36,712 nucleotides of DNA from Meiothermus rufus DSM 22234 (GTDB taxonomy: Bacteria > Deinococcota > Deinococci > Deinococcales > Thermaceae): positions 1-36,712 of the forward strand of contig NZ_AUHY01000026.1 in NCBI RefSeq assembly GCF_000423425.1, read 5' to 3'. The notes under the pieces were generated by a model, which was not told the DNA's origin, made no database searches, and saw only the letters and a list, made by a program, of their open reading frames with translations. The translations under genes were made by a program, and so were the position numbers. Shown in pieces: positions 7,839 through 15,235 of this stretch; positions within the stretch are counted from its first letter, which is position 1; every line of letters starts with the position of its first letter.

Positions 7839-8339
7839 CTAACGCCTTATCTGGCGCACATAGGCCAGCGCCACATCAGCGTCGCGGAAGGGGTTAACAT
7901 TGCGCCAGATGCGCTCGATGCGGCCTTGGGGGTTGACCAGGATGGTGTCGCGGTTGTAAAAGCCGAAAACCCCGCCTACCTTGAAAAGCTTGGCTAAGGT
8001 GCCTTCCTTGTCGGGCAGCATGGCTCCTTTGAGGGCCATCTGTTCGATGAAGGCGCACTGCTCGGCGGCTGGATCGGCGCTGACACCGTAAATCTCCACC
8101 CCCAGCCGGGCAAACTCCGGGTAAAGCTCGGCATAGCGCTTGCCCTGGGCAGTGCAGCCCGGGGAGCTGGCCTTGGGGTAGAACCAGAAGAGCAGGTACT
8201 TGCCCTGACGGGCCACCTCGGCTAGGTCAACGGGGCGGCCATAGGAGTCCTGTACCCTGGGCAGCGCAACCGGGTCGCCCGGGGCCAGGGCCAGAACCGG
8301 TAGGGCCAGAAACAGCAACATCCAGCCAAAGCGTTTCAT
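7839..8339 (-). CDS. Exported peroxiredoxin, BCP/PrxQ type
   Basis: The chosen ATG at 8339 gives 166 residues with a clear signal peptide (MKRFGWMLLFLALPVLALA), so the protein is probably secreted or lipid-facing outside the cytoplasm. The AhpC/TSA domain has FWFYPKASSPGCTAQG with the peroxidatic cysteine in PGCT and a second cysteine in AAEQCAFIE that could resolve the disulfide. An upstream extension to 8447 would run through the previous gene and is rejected. It is a close paralogue of the next gene upstream (shared YPKASSPGCTAQGK, NRDTIL and RNVNPFRDA), a tandem duplication in which one copy gained or kept an export signal. It is followed 13 bp later by the carotenoid desaturase. Confidence 0.88.
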   Translation of the reverse strand: MKRFGWMLLFLALPVLALAPGDPVALPRVQDSYGRPVDLAEVARQGKYLLFWFYPKASSPGCTAQGKRYAELYPEFARLGVEIYGVSADPAAEQCAFIEQMALKGAMLPDKEGTLAKLFKVGGVFGFYNRDTILVNPQGRIERIWRNVNPFRDADVALAYVRQIRR

Positions 8340-8388
8340 ATGCCAACAGTTTTTTCTCAAAAGGCCCTGGTGCGCTGTAGGCCAGGCT

Positions 8389-8871
8389 TCAGGTTGGAGC
8401 CTCCTGGGCCTTGGCACGAAGGTAGGCCAGCACCACCTGGGCATCACGGAAAGGGTTAACGTTGCGCCAGACGCGTTCGATGCGGCCCTGGGGATTGATC
8501 AAAATGGTGTCGCGGTTATACAGCCCCAGAAGCTGACCAAACCCCAGCCAGCCCCCCACTCCGAAAGCCCGGCCCACGGTACCGGAGGGGTCGGGGATCA
8601 TCCCGCCCTCGAGGGCCAGCTTCTCGATAAAGCGGCACTGAGCTGAGGCCGGGTCGGCGCTTACGCCAAACACTTCGGCCCCCAGCGCTTTGAAGGCCGG
8701 GTAGAGTTCGGCATACTGCTTGCCCTGGGCGGTGCAGCCTGGGGAGCTGGCCTTGGGATAGAACCACAGCACGATGTAGCGCCCTTGCCCTACCAGCTCG
8801 GCTAGATCAATGGTTTTACCCTGGGCGTCTTGTACCTGGATAAGGGGGGCAGGGTCACCTGGCTTAAGCAT
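8389..8871 (-). CDS. Cytoplasmic peroxiredoxin, BCP/PrxQ type
   Basis: This 160-residue thiol peroxidase has no signal peptide. It shares its core with the downstream copy: LWFYPKASSPGCTAQG with the peroxidatic cysteine, ASAQCRFIE with a possible resolving cysteine, and LYNRDTILINPQGRIERVWRNV. Compared with its paralogue it has a small insertion around GGWLGFGQLLG. It should reduce hydroperoxides at the expense of a thioredoxin-like donor. It is the first gene of the prx-prx-desaturase group and starts inside an operator-like palindrome (8871-8890). The gap to the upstream kinase gene is 60 bp. Confidence 0.9.
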   Translation of the reverse strand: MLKPGDPAPLIQVQDAQGKTIDLAELVGQGRYIVLWFYPKASSPGCTAQGKQYAELYPAFKALGAEVFGVSADPASAQCRFIEKLALEGGMIPDPSGTVGRAFGVGGWLGFGQLLGLYNRDTILINPQGRIERVWRNVNPFRDAQVVLAYLRAKAQEAPT

Positions 8872-8890
8872 GTTTTCAGTATGGAAAACA
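8871..8890 (-). promoter_or_regulatory. Operator-like palindrome over the peroxiredoxin promoter
   Basis: The plus strand reads TGTTTTC at 8871-8877, a six-base centre, and GAAAACA at 8884-8890, a perfect 7-bp inverted repeat. On the minus strand the centre is CATACT, a plausible -10 hexamer lying six bases before the ATG. The site thus coincides with the presumed core promoter and the first base of the start codon, which suits repression by a dimeric regulator. Which regulator binds is unknown. Confidence 0.45.
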
Positions 8891-8931
8891 CCAGGCCACC
8901 TGGCTGTGGGGTGGGCCAGAATTGCCCCGGC

Positions 8932-10953
8932 TCAGTCGAAGGCTCGGGCGGATAGGTCTTCCCAGGCTCTAGACCGTTCGAGCAGCACGTTGTGCCAGAG
9001 GTCTATGCCCCGTAGCGGAGCGTAGACCTCGAGGCTGGGCAGGGACTGGCCCTCTAGCCCTATGCGGTGAATTTTGGTGCTGCCCCGGCGGATAGCGTAA
9101 ATCGTATCGCCCAAAACCACCATTTCCACTTGGCTGGTGGGGTCTTCGCCCTCTAGCACCGGCAGGGGTAAGGAGAGCACCACCTCGCCTTCGAGGGAGA
9201 GCTTGCGAATTTTCTGGCTGTCGGCGTCGTAGATGAGCAGGTGGTCGTCGGGGGTCAGGCCCAGCCCTCCCAGCAGCCGGAGTTCCTGGGACTCCCGGCT
9301 TTTGCGGAAGGCATAGCGGGAGACGTACCGGCCATCGAGCTCGAGGCGTTGCACCTGGCGGTTGCCATAGTCCAGCACGAAGATGTACTCGTGGCTGGCC
9401 CGAATCACCCGGGGTGACTCGAAGGTGCCCCGGCCCGGGCCGGCTGCGCCAAAGCGGGCTACGGCTCGGCCCTCGAGGTCGAAACGGGTGATGGTACAGG
9501 CCTCTCCATCCAGGACTAACAGGCCATCGGGGAGGGCCGCCAGCGAGACAGGGTAGAGCAACTCGCCCAGCTTCATGCCGTAAGGGGCAATGGAGTGGGT
9601 AATCTCGCCTTCGGCGTCGAAGCGGTGTACTAGACGCACTGCGCCCCCGCCATACTCAAACAGACTGATCCAGAACCCCCCCTCCTTATCCACCGACAGG
9701 GCCAGCGGGGGTGAAGGGAACATTCCCCGGCCACTGCCCACCCCACTCCACATACGCACCAGGTTGCCGTTCAAATCCACCAGTCGCAGGGTGCCTTTCT
9801 TGTTCTCCACCGCTAGGGCCAGATAGACCGGAGCGGTGAGGCCGGGGTCTTCCTGCCACTTGCCCCGCAGCACCTCCAGGATGGCCTCCAGTCCGGGCCG
9901 CTTCTCTGGGTCCTTCTCCAGCATGCGGTAGACCAGATCGGAGAGCGCCTGGGGAATTTCGGGGTTGATCTGTTTGGGTGGGGTGGGCATCTGGGTGATC
10001 TGCTGGTGAATGACCGCTTCGTAGGCCCCTTGGAAGGGGGGCTGACCGCACAGCGCCTCGTAGAAGACCACGCCAAAGCTATAGATGTCCGATTTGTGGT
10101 CGATGCGCTGCCCCTTGGCCTGCTCAGGGCTCATGTAGACTGGGGTGCCGATGCGGGCTCCGGTGATGGTCAGGCGGGTCAGCACTTTGCCTGCCGCAAT
10201 GCCAAAGTCCATCAGGCGTACCCCTCGAGGGTCCACACTGCCGTCCTCGCGCACGGCGTTCCGGAGCACCATGATGTTACCGGGCTTGATGTCGCGGTGA
10301 ATGATGCCCTGGGCATGGATGTGTTGCAGGGCTTCGGCTACCCGGATCATCACCTCGACCAGGCTTTTCAGAGGAAGGCGCTTGTTCTCGATCAGGCGAT
10401 CCAGCCCCTCGCCATCCAGGAACTCCATGGCGATGTAGTGCGTATCGCCCTGGTTGCCGTGGTCATAGACCTTGACAATGCCGGGGTGGTCGAGGTGGGC
10501 CAGCAGCTCGGCCTCACGGTGAAAGCGGCGCACGAAGCGGGGATCGCCCACATACTTTTCCTGAGGTATCTTCAAAGCTACCAGCCGTCCATCCTTTTTG
10601 CTGCGGGCCTTGTAGACGGTGGCCATTCCGCCGATGCCTACCTTCTCTTGAATTTCGTAAAGCGCCTCGAGGCCTGTGACGTTGTTCAAGGAGGCTTTGG
10701 CACTGGCTTTGGCCTTAGCCGGGCGGGGGGCCGGTTTGGGACGCGGTTTGAAGGAGACCCAGGTAAAGCGGGGCAGCCACAGCGAGGCCAGGCCCAGCAG
10801 CAAGGGGGCTGCCAGCCCCAGCGGTTGGGCTCCCAGCATCCATACCCCCCCCACCACCAGGGCGATGAAGAGCAGCATCAGCCAGGGCCGCCCAGTGCGC
10901 AGCAGCAGTGCGGTTGAGATAACCACTAAAGCTAAGGTAATCAGATAGCTCAT
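8932..10953 (-). CDS. Membrane Ser/Thr protein kinase with C-terminal beta-propeller
   Basis: The ATG at 10953 overlaps the phosphatase stop (ATGA) and gives 673 residues. The N-terminal 60 residues form two or three membrane helices. A basic Pro/Ala/Lys linker (68-88) follows, then a complete Hanks-type kinase domain (about 95-365): glycine loop GIGGMA (106-111), K128 in VALKIP, HRDIKPGN (219-226), D249-FG, and YMSPEQ (273-278). From about 375 to the end are repeated strands of NHL/WD-like blades (for example RVIRASHEYIFVLDYGNRQVQ). No membrane helix separates kinase and propeller, so both should face the cytoplasm. This differs from PknD-type kinases, whose NHL propeller is extracellular. 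It forms an operon with the PP2C phosphatase. A longer start at 11058 lies within the phosphatase and is rejected. Confidence 0.92.
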   Translation of the reverse strand: MSYLITLALVVISTALLLRTGRPWLMLLFIALVVGGVWMLGAQPLGLAAPLLLGLASLWLPRFTWVSFKPRPKPAPRPAKAKASAKASLNNVTGLEALYEIQEKVGIGGMATVYKARSKKDGRLVALKIPQEKYVGDPRFVRRFHREAELLAHLDHPGIVKVYDHGNQGDTHYIAMEFLDGEGLDRLIENKRLPLKSLVEVMIRVAEALQHIHAQGIIHRDIKPGNIMVLRNAVREDGSVDPRGVRLMDFGIAAGKVLTRLTITGARIGTPVYMSPEQAKGQRIDHKSDIYSFGVVFYEALCGQPPFQGAYEAVIHQQITQMPTPPKQINPEIPQALSDLVYRMLEKDPEKRPGLEAILEVLRGKWQEDPGLTAPVYLALAVENKKGTLRLVDLNGNLVRMWSGVGSGRGMFPSPPLALSVDKEGGFWISLFEYGGGAVRLVHRFDAEGEITHSIAPYGMKLGELLYPVSLAALPDGLLVLDGEACTITRFDLEGRAVARFGAAGPGRGTFESPRVIRASHEYIFVLDYGNRQVQRLELDGRYVSRYAFRKSRESQELRLLGGLGLTPDDHLLIYDADSQKIRKLSLEGEVVLSLPLPVLEGEDPTSQVEMVVLGDTIYAIRRGSTKIHRIGLEGQSLPSLEVYAPLRGIDLWHNVLLERSRAWEDLSARAFD

Positions 10954-11708
10954 CTGAACCTCGCGGCAACCACCGTGATGTTGTCGGTGCCTCCCCGCAT
11001 CAGGGCCTTGCTGACCCAGCCTTCGATGGAGGCCTGCAGATCGCTGGAGAGGGTCCATTCCTCCGGGGGCACCAGGCCATACAAACCATCGGTGGCCAGC
11101 ACCAGCACCTCACCAGGGGCGAAGTTGACTGACAGAATATCGTGCCGAACATCAGAAAGACCCAAAGCCTGGGTCAGCATGTGCTTCCAGGGGTGATCCT
11201 CGGCCTGGTCGGCGGTTAGCACCCCCTGCCGTACCTGCTGGGCCACCCAGGAGTGATCTTGGGTCAGTAGGGTCCAGCGTCCTGAGGAGTAGCGGTAGGC
11301 CCGGGTATCGCCCACGTGCCCGATGACTGCCTGCCGGTTCCACTCGGTCAGGAGGACCGCGGTGAGGGTAGTCCCCATGCCTTTGTGCGAGGGCACCCGC
11401 TCTCCTTCTTGCAGAATGCGCCGCTGGCACAGCTTGAAGGCCTTGTCCATCACCAGGTTGAGCCCTACCCCGGGGCGGCCCGTGGCGGTGTGCTCAGCGT
11501 AGGACTTGGCCGCCGAGCTGACCCCTTCGATGGCCAGCTTGCTGGCCAGCTCGCCCGCCTCTGCACCACCCATGCCATCGGCCACCGCCAGTAACACCAG
11601 GTTGCCTGCCGGTGTAGGGTGTACCGCTACCCGGTGGAAGTCCTCGTTGTTCCGACGACGACGACCGATATTGGACTCTGAGGCAATTTCCAGCCGTGCC
11701 AACCGCAT
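10950..11708 (-). CDS. PP2C family Ser/Thr protein phosphatase
   Basis: The 252-residue protein is a bacterial PPM phosphatase of the PrpC/Stp type. Metal-binding and catalytic motifs are all present: RRRNNEDF near 18-25, VADGMGG (about 43-49), GHVGDTRAYRY, LLTQDHS, LATDGLYG and GGTDNITVV near the C-terminus. It should remove phosphates placed by the downstream kinase, with which it overlaps by four bases (ATGA). It has no membrane segment. Its start lies next to a symmetric -10 region shared with the divergent 597-residue gene, so the two are probably co-controlled. Confidence 0.95.
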   Translation of the reverse strand: MRLARLEIASESNIGRRRRNNEDFHRVAVHPTPAGNLVLLAVADGMGGAEAGELASKLAIEGVSSAAKSYAEHTATGRPGVGLNLVMDKAFKLCQRRILQEGERVPSHKGMGTTLTAVLLTEWNRQAVIGHVGDTRAYRYSSGRWTLLTQDHSWVAQQVRQGVLTADQAEDHPWKHMLTQALGLSDVRHDILSVNFAPGEVLVLATDGLYGLVPPEEWTLSSDLQASIEGWVSKALMRGGTDNITVVAARFR

Positions 11709-11730
11709 GACACCTTATAATACCCCCTGA
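11709..11730. promoter_or_regulatory. Shared symmetric -10 for two divergent leaderless genes
   Basis: Only 22 bases separate the phosphatase ATG (11708) from the divergent ATG (11731). They contain TTATAATA at 11715-11722. On the plus strand TATAAT (11716-11721) ends nine bases before ATG 11731. On the minus strand TATTAT (11722-11717) ends eight bases before ATG 11708. The two -10 boxes overlap almost completely, so polymerases cannot occupy both at once, and neither message would have room for a Shine-Dalgarno. No strong -35 boxes are visible on either side. Confidence 0.6.
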
Positions 11731-13524
11731 ATGAAGGCGGGCTTGGTTGAATTACTCGAGCTGTATGAGTACAAGGTTGACGACCTAGCTGCCGGGGTTG
11801 AACCCAAAGGGGGCATGGTCAGCCTGGCTCGTCTGCGTCAAACCCTGATTCAGGCCAACCTGCCCGGCCCTTTGGCCAAAAGGTTTCGTGAGATTGATGC
11901 CCGCTTCAAAGCCCACCGGCCCGGCTACAAAACCACCGTGGAGGAAGGGTCTGGGCCAGACCTGGGGGCCATTCTCCTGGAGGAGGACAGCCCCGTGACC
12001 AATCCCGAGCAGGAGGTGTTGGAGAAGCTGGCCGAGGCGGTTTACTGGGGCCGGTTGGAACGCGAGTTGCAGCGCGTTGCCAAGGCTTTTAGTCAGGGCA
12101 AGCGCGATGAGCTGCGCATGGCCTACGCCATCCTGCAAAATCTGGAAGCCTACGGCAAAACCCCCCAGTTCACCCAGGACTACAACCTTTCCCGTTTCAC
12201 CCTGGCGCACCCTATCCCAGGTGTTGCCGATCCCAGGGTTCAGTTTGAGGACCTTACCGTAGCCAAGAACCTGCTGATGGAGCTTTTTCGCGAAGCCTTC
12301 GCGCTTGCCCCTCGGCTCAGACTGCCTCCCGAGGAAACCGTTCCCTACCTACGGCGCTTTGCCCGGCGGATACTGGAAAGCGAGGGGTCTTTGCGCACAG
12401 GCATCCGAGGGCCCAGCCTCGAGACCCTGCGCCGGGCCCTCGAGGAAGCCCACCGGCAGAACCTGAGCCCAGGCGAGATTCGCGCCCTAGAGGAACGCAT
12501 CCAGCAGGTCGCCGCTGAGGAGCGACGCCTAGCTTTGGTCGTAGAAGAGGATCGGGTGCGTTTTTCGGCGGCCATTGAACACCTGGTTTCTTTGCTAACC
12601 CGCTACCTGCCCAGCCCTCGAGGTGAGGCTAGCTGGCCCCAGATGCCCGCTAAGATTCTGGGTAGCCAAAGCCCAGAATACGCTTTGCCAAGCGTCCCTT
12701 CCGATGCCAAGGCCCTCAGTCTGCGGCTGATGCCCCTGCGCTTTCACTTTTACCACCAGGAGGTGGCCATCTCCCAGGCTGGCCAGGTGTTTGGTCTGGG
12801 TGTGGGAGGGCAGGAACGCATCCTCGAGGAAAACGCGGCTTTTAGCCTGCCGCTGCCCGATGCAGAGCTGCACGTAGTGCGCTACAAAGACTACCTCCAC
12901 CTGTGGATCGAACCCCGCGAAACCGCTACCCTCGCCAGCCTTCTGGCCGAAGGGCGTATCCTCAGTTTCCTGATGTGGCCGGAGAACCATTTTGCCTACC
13001 TGCGCCTTTTGCGGGCCTTCTCGGCCCGCTTTAAGGGCGAGGTCAACTACGCGCTTTTCGAGGCCGAATCGGCCGGAAAATACGCCGAGGCCCCCATCGA
13101 CAACCTGCAAGACTTCGCTCGAAAAGGCCTCGAGGTGGTCCGAAGCCGTATCGAGAAAACCCCAAATTGGACCGCTTACCTGGCTGAGGTGGCCCGGGGG
13201 CTGGGCCTCGAGGCCTACGCCCAAGTACTGCGGCTCGAGCTTGCCGAATGGCTAGGCTTTAGCCCCCCCTCGCGCGATACCCTAGGGGAGGGTGTGGCTT
13301 CAATCACCGTGGGGGAAGCACCCAGCACCATCAAAGCGGGTAGTACTATCCTCTCCTTGCGCTACCAAAACGATGCGGTCTATGTTTCCTCTACAGGCCT
13401 CATTCCGCGCAAGCTGATCGACCTTATGGTCTGGCGGGTTCCGGAGGGCGGGCTGGTGCTGGCCCGCGAGGGGGTGCGGGTGGCCCATAGCCTGGTGTCC
13501 ATACCGCCTCAGAGTACCTCCTGA
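11731..13524 (+). CDS. Conserved-looking protein of unknown function, 597 residues
   Basis: I do not recognise a family. The protein is soluble (no signal peptide or membrane helix), rich in Leu, Glu and Arg, and mostly helical in its first half, with a charged, coiled-coil-like stretch around 235-275 (RALEEAHRQ to AAEERRLALVVEED). A Pro-containing linker at about 290-325 leads to a more beta-like second half containing LSLRLMPLRFHFYHQEVAI and, at the end, TILSLRYQNDAVYVSSTG. The gene has normal codon use for the window. It starts on a leaderless message from a promoter shared with the phosphatase-kinase operon, suggesting a role as substrate, scaffold or effector of that pair; this is inference from position only. 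Confidence 0.8.
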   Translation: MKAGLVELLELYEYKVDDLAAGVEPKGGMVSLARLRQTLIQANLPGPLAKRFREIDARFKAHRPGYKTTVEEGSGPDLGAILLEEDSPVTNPEQEVLEKLAEAVYWGRLERELQRVAKAFSQGKRDELRMAYAILQNLEAYGKTPQFTQDYNLSRFTLAHPIPGVADPRVQFEDLTVAKNLLMELFREAFALAPRLRLPPEETVPYLRRFARRILESEGSLRTGIRGPSLETLRRALEEAHRQNLSPGEIRALEERIQQVAAEERRLALVVEEDRVRFSAAIEHLVSLLTRYLPSPRGEASWPQMPAKILGSQSPEYALPSVPSDAKALSLRLMPLRFHFYHQEVAISQAGQVFGLGVGGQERILEENAAFSLPLPDAELHVVRYKDYLHLWIEPRETATLASLLAEGRILSFLMWPENHFAYLRLLRAFSARFKGEVNYALFEAESAGKYAEAPIDNLQDFARKGLEVVRSRIEKTPNWTAYLAEVARGLGLEAYAQVLRLELAEWLGFSPPSRDTLGEGVASITVGEAPSTIKAGSTILSLRYQNDAVYVSSTGLIPRKLIDLMVWRVPEGGLVLAREGVRVAHSLVSIPPQSTS

Positions 13525-13634
13525 AGCTTTTCTTGCGAGGAGAGACCTATACCACTTTGCGGGGCCAGGCACAATTCAACTTATTTCAAGCCCCTGCCAA
13601 GGCCCACAGCCGAGGATTCTAAACCCAGTCTATA

Positions 13635-13663
13635 TTTACGAGTTGGGGTTGACCATTTATGAT
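13635..13663 (+). promoter_or_regulatory. Probable promoter of the MFS gene
   Basis: TTTACG (13635-13640) and TATGAT (13658-13663) are separated by 17 bases, and the ATG at 13675 is 11 bases further on. The transcript would have a leader of only a few bases. The rest of the gap after the preceding gene (13525-13634) shows no gene and no convincing terminator. Confidence 0.5.
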
Positions 13664-13674
13664 AGGCCCAATCT

Positions 13675-14874
13675 ATGTGGAGTGCATTAGTATACCCTGG
13701 ATTCCGTTGGCTTTTTCTATCCAGCTTAGTCTCGCTAATCGGCAGTAAGATACACCGCATCGCCTTGCTCTTCGTGGCCTACCAGGAGACCCAGAATGCT
13801 GTCTGGATCTCGTTGGTTCTGGGGGGCGCAATTCCTGGTACCGCGGTGCTGGGGCCGTTGCTGGGCCCTTTGTCTGACCGCTACGACCGCCGTACCCTGA
13901 TGGCGCTTTCCAACCTGCTGCGGGCGGCCCTGGTGGCCTGTATTCCGCTTTTTGCTATTGGCTCCCTACCGCTATTGATGGTCATTTCCTTTTTCATGGC
14001 GGCGCTGGAGTCGGTGCACTATGCCGCCAGCAACAGCGCTATTCCCGAGATGGTGCCCGAGTCAGCCTTGGACAGTGCCAACGGCCTGATGACCTTTGCC
14101 ATGCGCTTTGCCGATGTAGGCTTTGTGGCCTTGGGAGGGGTGCTAGTGGCTGCAGTGGGGCCGGTGCCAGCTTTCTGGATCAACGTGGCTACCCACGGCC
14201 TGGCTGCCGCTCTTTTGCTTTTTATTTCCTCCCTTCCGGGCAAAGCGCAAAAAGGGAACTACTTCGCTGCGGTGGTCGCTGGTATCCGCCCCCTATGGCA
14301 GAATCCCATTCTGCGCCGCACCATAGGCACCCTGGCCCTAGCCGCGGCATTTGGTTCGGTGGAAGCAGCCTTGGGAATCGTGTATGCCGTGGGGGCGCTC
14401 AAAATAGGGGTGCAGGGCTTTGGCCTCTTCGAGGCCCTCATGGCCGGGGGAGCCATCCTGGGGTTGTTCGTGACCATGCCCCTGATTAAGCGTAGCTCAC
14501 GCGAGGCAGTGTTTTTGTGGAGCCTGGGTATCTGGGGGGTTTTTATGGCCTCAATTGGCCTCTTCCCTCAACCCATCTGGGCCGGGATTGCTATGGTGTT
14601 CCTTGGGCTGCTCAACACCATGTTTATTGTGCCGGCTCGCTCCATCATCCAGCTAGCTGCTCCGCCTGAGCTGCGCGGGCGGATTATGGCGGCTTTTAGT
14701 GCGACCATGCAGAGTGCTGTGCTGATGGGTACCTTTTTGGCCGGGGTGTTGGAACCTCGGCTGGGAGTTCTTGTTGTCCTTTCCCTATCTGGCCTTGCGG
14801 TCTCTTCGGTAGTCTTTATAGTGTCTTTGCGCGGCGGCATTCCCCGCCCGGTCCAGCAAGTTCAGCCGGGTTGA
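13675..14874 (+). CDS. MFS transporter, DHA3-type efflux family
   Basis: This 399-residue integral membrane protein has about 12 hydrophobic segments. It carries the MFS motif between helices 2 and 3 (GPLSDRYDRRTLM) and a repeat-like motif in the second half (APPELRGRIMAAF). The pattern, including ALESVHYAASNSAIPEMVP and LDSANGLM, resembles drug-exporter DHA3 members (MefA/enterobactin-exporter-like). The substrate cannot be told from sequence. It is transcribed from its own probable promoter, and ybaB follows 40 bp after its stop. The 3' end is Pro/Gln-rich and without further domains. Confidence 0.85.
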   Translation: MWSALVYPGFRWLFLSSLVSLIGSKIHRIALLFVAYQETQNAVWISLVLGGAIPGTAVLGPLLGPLSDRYDRRTLMALSNLLRAALVACIPLFAIGSLPLLMVISFFMAALESVHYAASNSAIPEMVPESALDSANGLMTFAMRFADVGFVALGGVLVAAVGPVPAFWINVATHGLAAALLLFISSLPGKAQKGNYFAAVVAGIRPLWQNPILRRTIGTLALAAAFGSVEAALGIVYAVGALKIGVQGFGLFEALMAGGAILGLFVTMPLIKRSSREAVFLWSLGIWGVFMASIGLFPQPIWAGIAMVFLGLLNTMFIVPARSIIQLAAPPELRGRIMAAFSATMQSAVLMGTFLAGVLEPRLGVLVVLSLSGLAVSSVVFIVSLRGGIPRPVQQVQPG

Positions 14875-14914
14875 GGCCCTGGGATGCTGCAAGGGTGCAA
14901 TAGCGGAGGCATAG

Positions 14915-15229
14915 ATGAACATTCAGAAGCTCATGAAAGAGGCCCAAAAGGCCCAGAGAAAGGCGGCCGAAGTACAGGAAAGACTCGGCCAGATGACGGT
15001 GGTGGGCAGTGCAGGTGGGGGGCTGGTTGAGGTTACCGCCAACGGACATGGGCAGATTCAGGCGGTTCGGCTCAAGCCCGAAGCAGTGCACCAAGACGAC
15101 CTCGAGGCCCTGGAAGACCTGCTTCTGGCCGCTATTCAGGATGCCCAGCAGAAGGCCCACCAGCTCAGCGAGAAGGAGATGAGCCGTGAACTGGGTGGCA
15201 TTGGTAGTATGCTGGGGAACCTGCTCTAG
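14915..15229 (+). CDS. YbaB/EbfC nucleoid-associated protein
   Basis: The 104-residue protein starts MNIQKLMKEAQKAQ, continues through a helix of alternating charges, and has the conserved core GLVEVTANGHGQIQAVRL (about 36-53), followed by DLEALEDLLLAAIQDA. This is the YbaB/EbfC family of small DNA-binding dimers. A Shine-Dalgarno (GGAGG) lies six bases before the ATG. In most bacteria ybaB sits directly before recR; here the pair is kept but split by about 390 bases of structured non-coding sequence. Confidence 0.94.
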   Translation: MNIQKLMKEAQKAQRKAAEVQERLGQMTVVGSAGGGLVEVTANGHGQIQAVRLKPEAVHQDDLEALEDLLLAAIQDAQQKAHQLSEKEMSRELGGIGSMLGNLL

Positions 15230-15235
15230 AGAAAA

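Noticed and set aside
10006-10917. 303-codon plus-strand frame opposite the kinase
   Set aside because: The kinase motifs on the minus strand are unambiguous; this frame is the complement of that coding sequence and resembles no family.
12595-13224. 209-codon minus-strand frame opposite the 597-residue gene
   Set aside because: The plus-strand frame is longer, starts at a promoter-linked ATG and has natural protein composition; this one is a shadow.
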